A stretch of 64,000 bases of DNA from contig CM030832.1 of NCBI GenBank assembly GCA_018105865.1, positions 13,047,919-13,111,918 on the forward strand, in the 5' to 3' direction. Both the position numbers and the translations under genes were made by a program. Within the stretch, counting starts at the first letter, position 1. Each line of letters opens with the position of its first letter. A model generated the notes under the pieces. That model ran no database searches. It was given only the letters and a program-made list of their open reading frames with translations, and was not told where the DNA came from. Shown one piece after another: positions 59,700-64,000 of this stretch. Source of the stretch: Metaphire vulgaris. Lineage: Eukaryota; Annelida; Clitellata; Crassiclitellata; Megascolecidae.

Positions 59700-60594
59700 G
59701 AGTGAGGGAAAACACAGATAGAGTGAGAAATATCTGTGGTTCAAAAATCACAGCAGGTGGTTGGTAAATGAAATGGCATAATGACTAACTTCTGTACACA
59801 AAGACAATTTTGTTCCCTTCTCATCTTCACGCTATTGTAGTTGTTTTTATGTTACAACTGTCTCGTTAACCTACAATACTGTGCAGATATTAATAAAATA
59901 TGTCAACCAAATAAATGCCATGATCATGCAGGAATTCAATAAGCAGTTCCCTGAAACTAAACAGACTTTGATACCCAGAAAAGTGGCCCTTTCCAAGTCA
60001 CTTAGGCTGTCCTGAATTCGGCTGTCCTGCCATTTGAGAACTACCATTTCTGTACCAAGGTATTAGACCCGGACTTTAAAGCACTATTGATACTTATGTT
60101 CAGGACTTTTAGGCAACATTTACATCAGGACCAACACCAACTGCAGCAGCTAAGTCAAATTATGTGAGACACACATGACCATATCCAGTCAATTATGCAT
60201 GCCACCAAAGAAGTCTAGCTCAAATCATATTCACAGAAGATCTGTCACATCAAAGTGTCAACTGTGACCTCAATTTTATCTGTTCAGAGACAAGCCAACA
60301 TTTGTTCATTTTGTCAGACAGAAATTACTGGTAGATGGGATTTTCTGGTCCAAACCTTAAATTTATCAGCTAATTAGTGGTATTTTTGGATAGACACACA
60401 GGTCATTCAAAAAGGCCAAGAAAAAAACAAGCTGCACACTCATACCACTTTATTTGTTTCCTAAGAACAACAGCACTGCTAAACAAGCAGCAAACAGAAT
60501 TTCAGATATCACTTTTTAAAACCCATCCAATTTCACAACTGTATTACGGGTAATAGAAACTGAATAGTTTCTCCCTGCTACTAGTACTTTCTCC

Positions 60595-61773
60595 TTAACC
60601 CGTTGAAGGGGGAATTAATTTTTACAAGACGTTACCAATTTTGGTAACTAATTTTGGGGGAAAGCGTTTGTTTGAACTGTGAACATGTACTTTTTAAACT
60701 TACTATATTTCAGGCTATTTAGAAGCTACAAAGATGTGGTTTGCATCATTGTTTAGCATTTTTATTGTACTTACCATCCATCCGTGCCAAAAAAGAAATT
60801 TTGGGGGGTTGGGCCCACCCTACAGACCAAAATATGACCCCCTTCCAAAAAATACGTTCAAAGGCCAATAAAAAAAATTTTCAGCCCACCCTACAGGGTG
60901 AGCCCCTAGGTTCAGCAATAAAAATTTTTTCTGGCAAAGTTGTAGGTGGGTGTCTTTGGAACAGATTAGTTCAAAAATTTTGAAGATGGGACCCAATTTG
61001 GGGGAGTTATGGTGTTTCTATACCAGGCACACGTTGCTCGGAGAAGTGAAATTTTTTTGCAAGAATCTTGAAATCTGAAACACCTTACCTTGCAGGCTAT
61101 ATAGAAGCTACAAAGACGTGGTTTGCATCATTGTTTAGCATTTTTATTGTACTTACCATCCATCCATGCCAAAAAAGAAATTTCGGGGGTTGGGTCCACC
61201 CTACAGACCAAAATATGACCCCCTCCCAAAAAATATGTTCAAAGGTCAATAAAAAAATTTTTTCTGTGGTGACCCCCCTAGGTTCAGCGGCAATGTTGTA
61301 GGTGGGTGTCTTTGGAACAGATTAGTGCAAAAATTTTGAAGATGGGACACAATTTGTGGGAGTTATGGTGTTTCTACACCAGGCACCCGTTGCTCGGAGA
61401 AGTGAAATTTTTTGCGAGAATCTTGAAATCTGCAGGATATATAGAAGCTACAAAGATGTGGTTTGCATCATTGTTTAGCATTTTTATTGTACTTACCATC
61501 CATCCGTGCCAAAAGGAAATCAAATCAAATCAAGAAAACGTTTTTAAAGCAAACAAACACGTGGTGGAAGAGCGTGACGTTTTAAAAAACACACCATAAC
61601 CAGAAAACCACAACAAACATAACCAATTATTTAAAAGAGCACTAATAAAAACAGTTGGCATCAACAGATGCAGAACTCTTAGGCTTGAAACGAATCCATT
61701 TTAAACTCTGGTAAGTAAAACCACTCAAAACTAAACTAACGGACTATATATATATATATATATATCGCATATG

Positions 61774-61817
<44 letters not shown>

Positions 61818-61850
61818 GTTTTAAGACATCGAACCCCTGTAACGGGTTAA
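60595..61850. mobile_element. piggyBac-like element with triplicated core
   Basis: TTAACCCGTTGAAGGGGG on the left and CCCCTGTAACGGGTTAA on the right, with TTAA targets. Three copies of a 340-385 bp unit (TAGAAGCTACAAAGATGTGG near 60720, 61105 and 61442) fill the core. A TA microsatellite (61744-61815) lies near the right end. Homologous to 44477-45472. Confidence 0.7.
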
Positions 61851-63513
61851 TGAAATATGCAATTAAAGAACATTGCTGACTGTTTAATTATGATTTGGGC
61901 GGCTGATGATGAATGGTTCTTTTTGTCATTTAATCATATTCTTAATTCACACTTCAACCATTATTAAAATTTTTAAGACACAAGAAATTTCATTACAAGA
62001 TAAATTCTGCATCATACCAGGACTGGTGGTCAGTCCTTAGTTTCTGTAATAATAAAATATAACAAGAACTAGAAATGTCACTCTATTCTCTGTTATAAAA
62101 ATAAAAAAACACACCATAACCAGAAAACCACAACAAACATAACCAATTATTTAAAACCTACCCTAAAGACGCTGGGCTCTTTGCTAAAGAATATGGCACT
62201 ATTAATTAACTGGTGATTTTTAATAAAAATCAAAATCCGATTTTTGATTTAAGAAGATTTTTTTGTTTAAATCGACATCATGATTAATATTAAATTTGAC
62301 TTAAATTCATCAAAATTTCAATGTATTATATTAGTACTACAACTGTAATTGTGTAAACAGCACAGATGCAGAACTCTTAGGCTTGAAATTTAAGTCATCA
62401 ATTTCACTTGCAGAATCCATACCACTGTTAAAAATAAAATAGGTGTTCCAAGTCCAAATTATATGTTCATACATTCTATCGTTACATAACTACATTAAAA
62501 CCTGACACCAAAGTTGCTGACAGACATCTAACTCAAAACTAAACTGTTTATGATGTCAGCATGGGAATCATTCGACAATAGTTATTATATATATCATCAT
62601 GTTCATATATATGCTTTTTATAGTTTAGAATGCAAAAGATGAAAAAACATGAATGAATGCAAAACCCACAATACAAAAGTGAATGATTATAAAGAAATAG
62701 TTAGTATAATAATGTACTACTACACCTAGTGAAAGAATAATGAGTTTGAAAATGAAGGACGTCACAGGAGGGTTCAATTAAATTTTGTTATTTTAATACT
62801 TTTTACTTAAACCATGATTTAAAGATTTTTATTGTTGGTCCGTTGATTTTAATCAGATAACATTTTATTATTTTGAATTTCAATCAAGTTTAAGTTTGCA
62901 TTGAAATCACTGATTATTTTGCAATTGGTAGCTAATCGTCAGATCATCATAAAATTTTGCAACTGCATCAGTTAGCAGTGAGAAACAATTTTTTACTTTT
63001 TTTGTTTTTATATATATATATATATATATATACATGGAGACACAAATAGCTGAGAGCTTCAAGTTGAATGAAACAGGGTGTACATACAGTATATATATAT
63101 ATTTATCTTCTCCAAAGCAGATAATTAAATCTTATCTGCAAGCCCAACAACCATTGTTTAGCTTCCTACTTCAAATAAATTCTCAACAAATAATCCAAAT
63201 ATAACTTCAAGCATTGTACTTATACAAACATACCATTGTGTTACTCTGCTACTAGAAGCACATAAAGATTTTAAAAACAGTTGAACATTATTTTATAACA
63301 AATACACAGAGTTAAAAACAACAGCAAAGCACTGAAAACATAATTCAGAAAATTCATCCACACACACACACACACAAGTTCTCTGTCCTTAGCAAGTCCA
63401 ATATTATTGGCTTTTGTCATGAGGAATTGGGGATCAGTGACTAAGGTCAGCCACCCTCTGTTTTCAAGGCAGATTCCTACCACTACTCCACTGTGCCTAT
63501 CCATCTCATCTCT

Positions 63514-63552
63514 ATCCATCTCCCTCTCCCTCTCCCTCTCCTCCCTCCCTCC

Positions 63553-63619
<67 letters not shown>

Positions 63620-63686
63620 GTCTCTGTCTGTCTCTCTCTCTCTCTCTCTGTCTCTCTTTCTCTCTCTCTGTCTATATATATGTATG

Positions 63687-63717
<31 letters not shown>

Positions 63718-63720
63718 TAT
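63514..63720. repeat. (CT)n and (TA)n microsatellites
   Basis: A CT tract with occasional CTGT to about 63672, then TA repeats. The long frames here are low-complexity artefacts. 61850-63500 otherwise shows only AT-rich sequence with short TA runs near 63008. Confidence 0.95.
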
Positions 63721-63845
63721 ATATAATTATTAATATATTACATATAACCCATTCCATCCATGCAAATGGAATGGGGTAACATGTGTCTCCTAAAGCCTCT
63801 GCTACTCAACTGTCAACCAGGCCACCTATATGTGATATCCTAGTG

Positions 63846-64000
63846 CAGGGGTTCCCAACCCTTTTTTAAATTGTACCCCAGCCCAAAATTTTTTCGCCGC
63901 TTGTACCCCCAACCCAGGGCCGACCAAAAACAACACTTTTTGCAGTTATTTCTTTCAAAAAATATATTCATAAACTTTCGAAATTTGATATGTTTAATGT
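63846..64000. mobile_element. hAT-type element, left end, cut by window
   Basis: It begins CAGGGGTTCCCAACCC, a classic hAT miniature-element terminus, followed by TGTACCCC-rich sequence. The right end lies beyond the window; the expected 8-bp duplication would be TCCTAGTG. Confidence 0.65.

Noticed and set aside
63405..63500. tRNA-like box A in a minus-strand segment near 63490
   Set aside because: GTGGAGTAGTGGTAGGAAT resembles a box A, but no convincing box B follows at the right distance.

Overview
The window is eukaryotic, from an AT-rich metazoan genome that is most likely an invertebrate. It holds three spliced genes, all on the minus strand, with canonical introns and introns full of transposon remnants. 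The species cannot be fixed from the sequence. The encoded proteins are clearly alignable with their vertebrate counterparts. The repeat content (hAT miniature elements, piggyBac-like TTAA elements, L2/CR1-like LINEs, and SINEs with tRNA or 5S rRNA heads) fits many marine invertebrates.

Right to left, in the direction of transcription:
(1) A PICALM/AP180-type clathrin assembly gene. Fifteen exons, 634 codons and the stop, lie between 55682 and 38651. Its first exons, encoding the start of the ANTH domain, were not found and probably lie beyond 64000.
(2) A complete CSTF2 (CstF-64) gene of 12 coding exons from 34130 to 20447, giving 534 residues with all exon phases consistent.
(3) A TAB2/TAB3-type gene for the TAK1-binding adaptor, 6 coding exons from 17972 to 8338, about 579 residues. 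It has an N-terminal CUE domain, a coiled coil and a C-terminal NZF zinc finger. Its exon 3 appears to lack one base in a T run, which breaks the frame in this assembly.
The three genes do not form an operon and act in different processes: endocytosis, mRNA 3-prime end formation, and NF-kB/MAPK signalling.

Everything else is repeats or unassigned DNA. 1-3480 is a nest of hAT-type elements with exact or near-exact 8-bp target duplications. 3480-6640 is repeat-poor and may be untranslated sequence of the TAB gene. 6665-8335 holds a LINE remnant and long GA and AT microsatellites. The introns and intergenic gaps carry further hAT, piggyBac-like, pogo-like, LINE, SINE and possible Helitron pieces. 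55690-64000, probably PICALM intron, is almost entirely repeats and sequence with no recognisable function.

The most notable points are: the single-base frame break in the TAB coiled-coil exon; a poly-Q N-terminal extension of CSTF2; a GC-AG intron in PICALM; SINEs with two different polymerase III heads on one shared body; and a swarm of hAT miniature elements whose target duplications can be read directly. I found no bacterial-type operon, CRISPR array or defence system.
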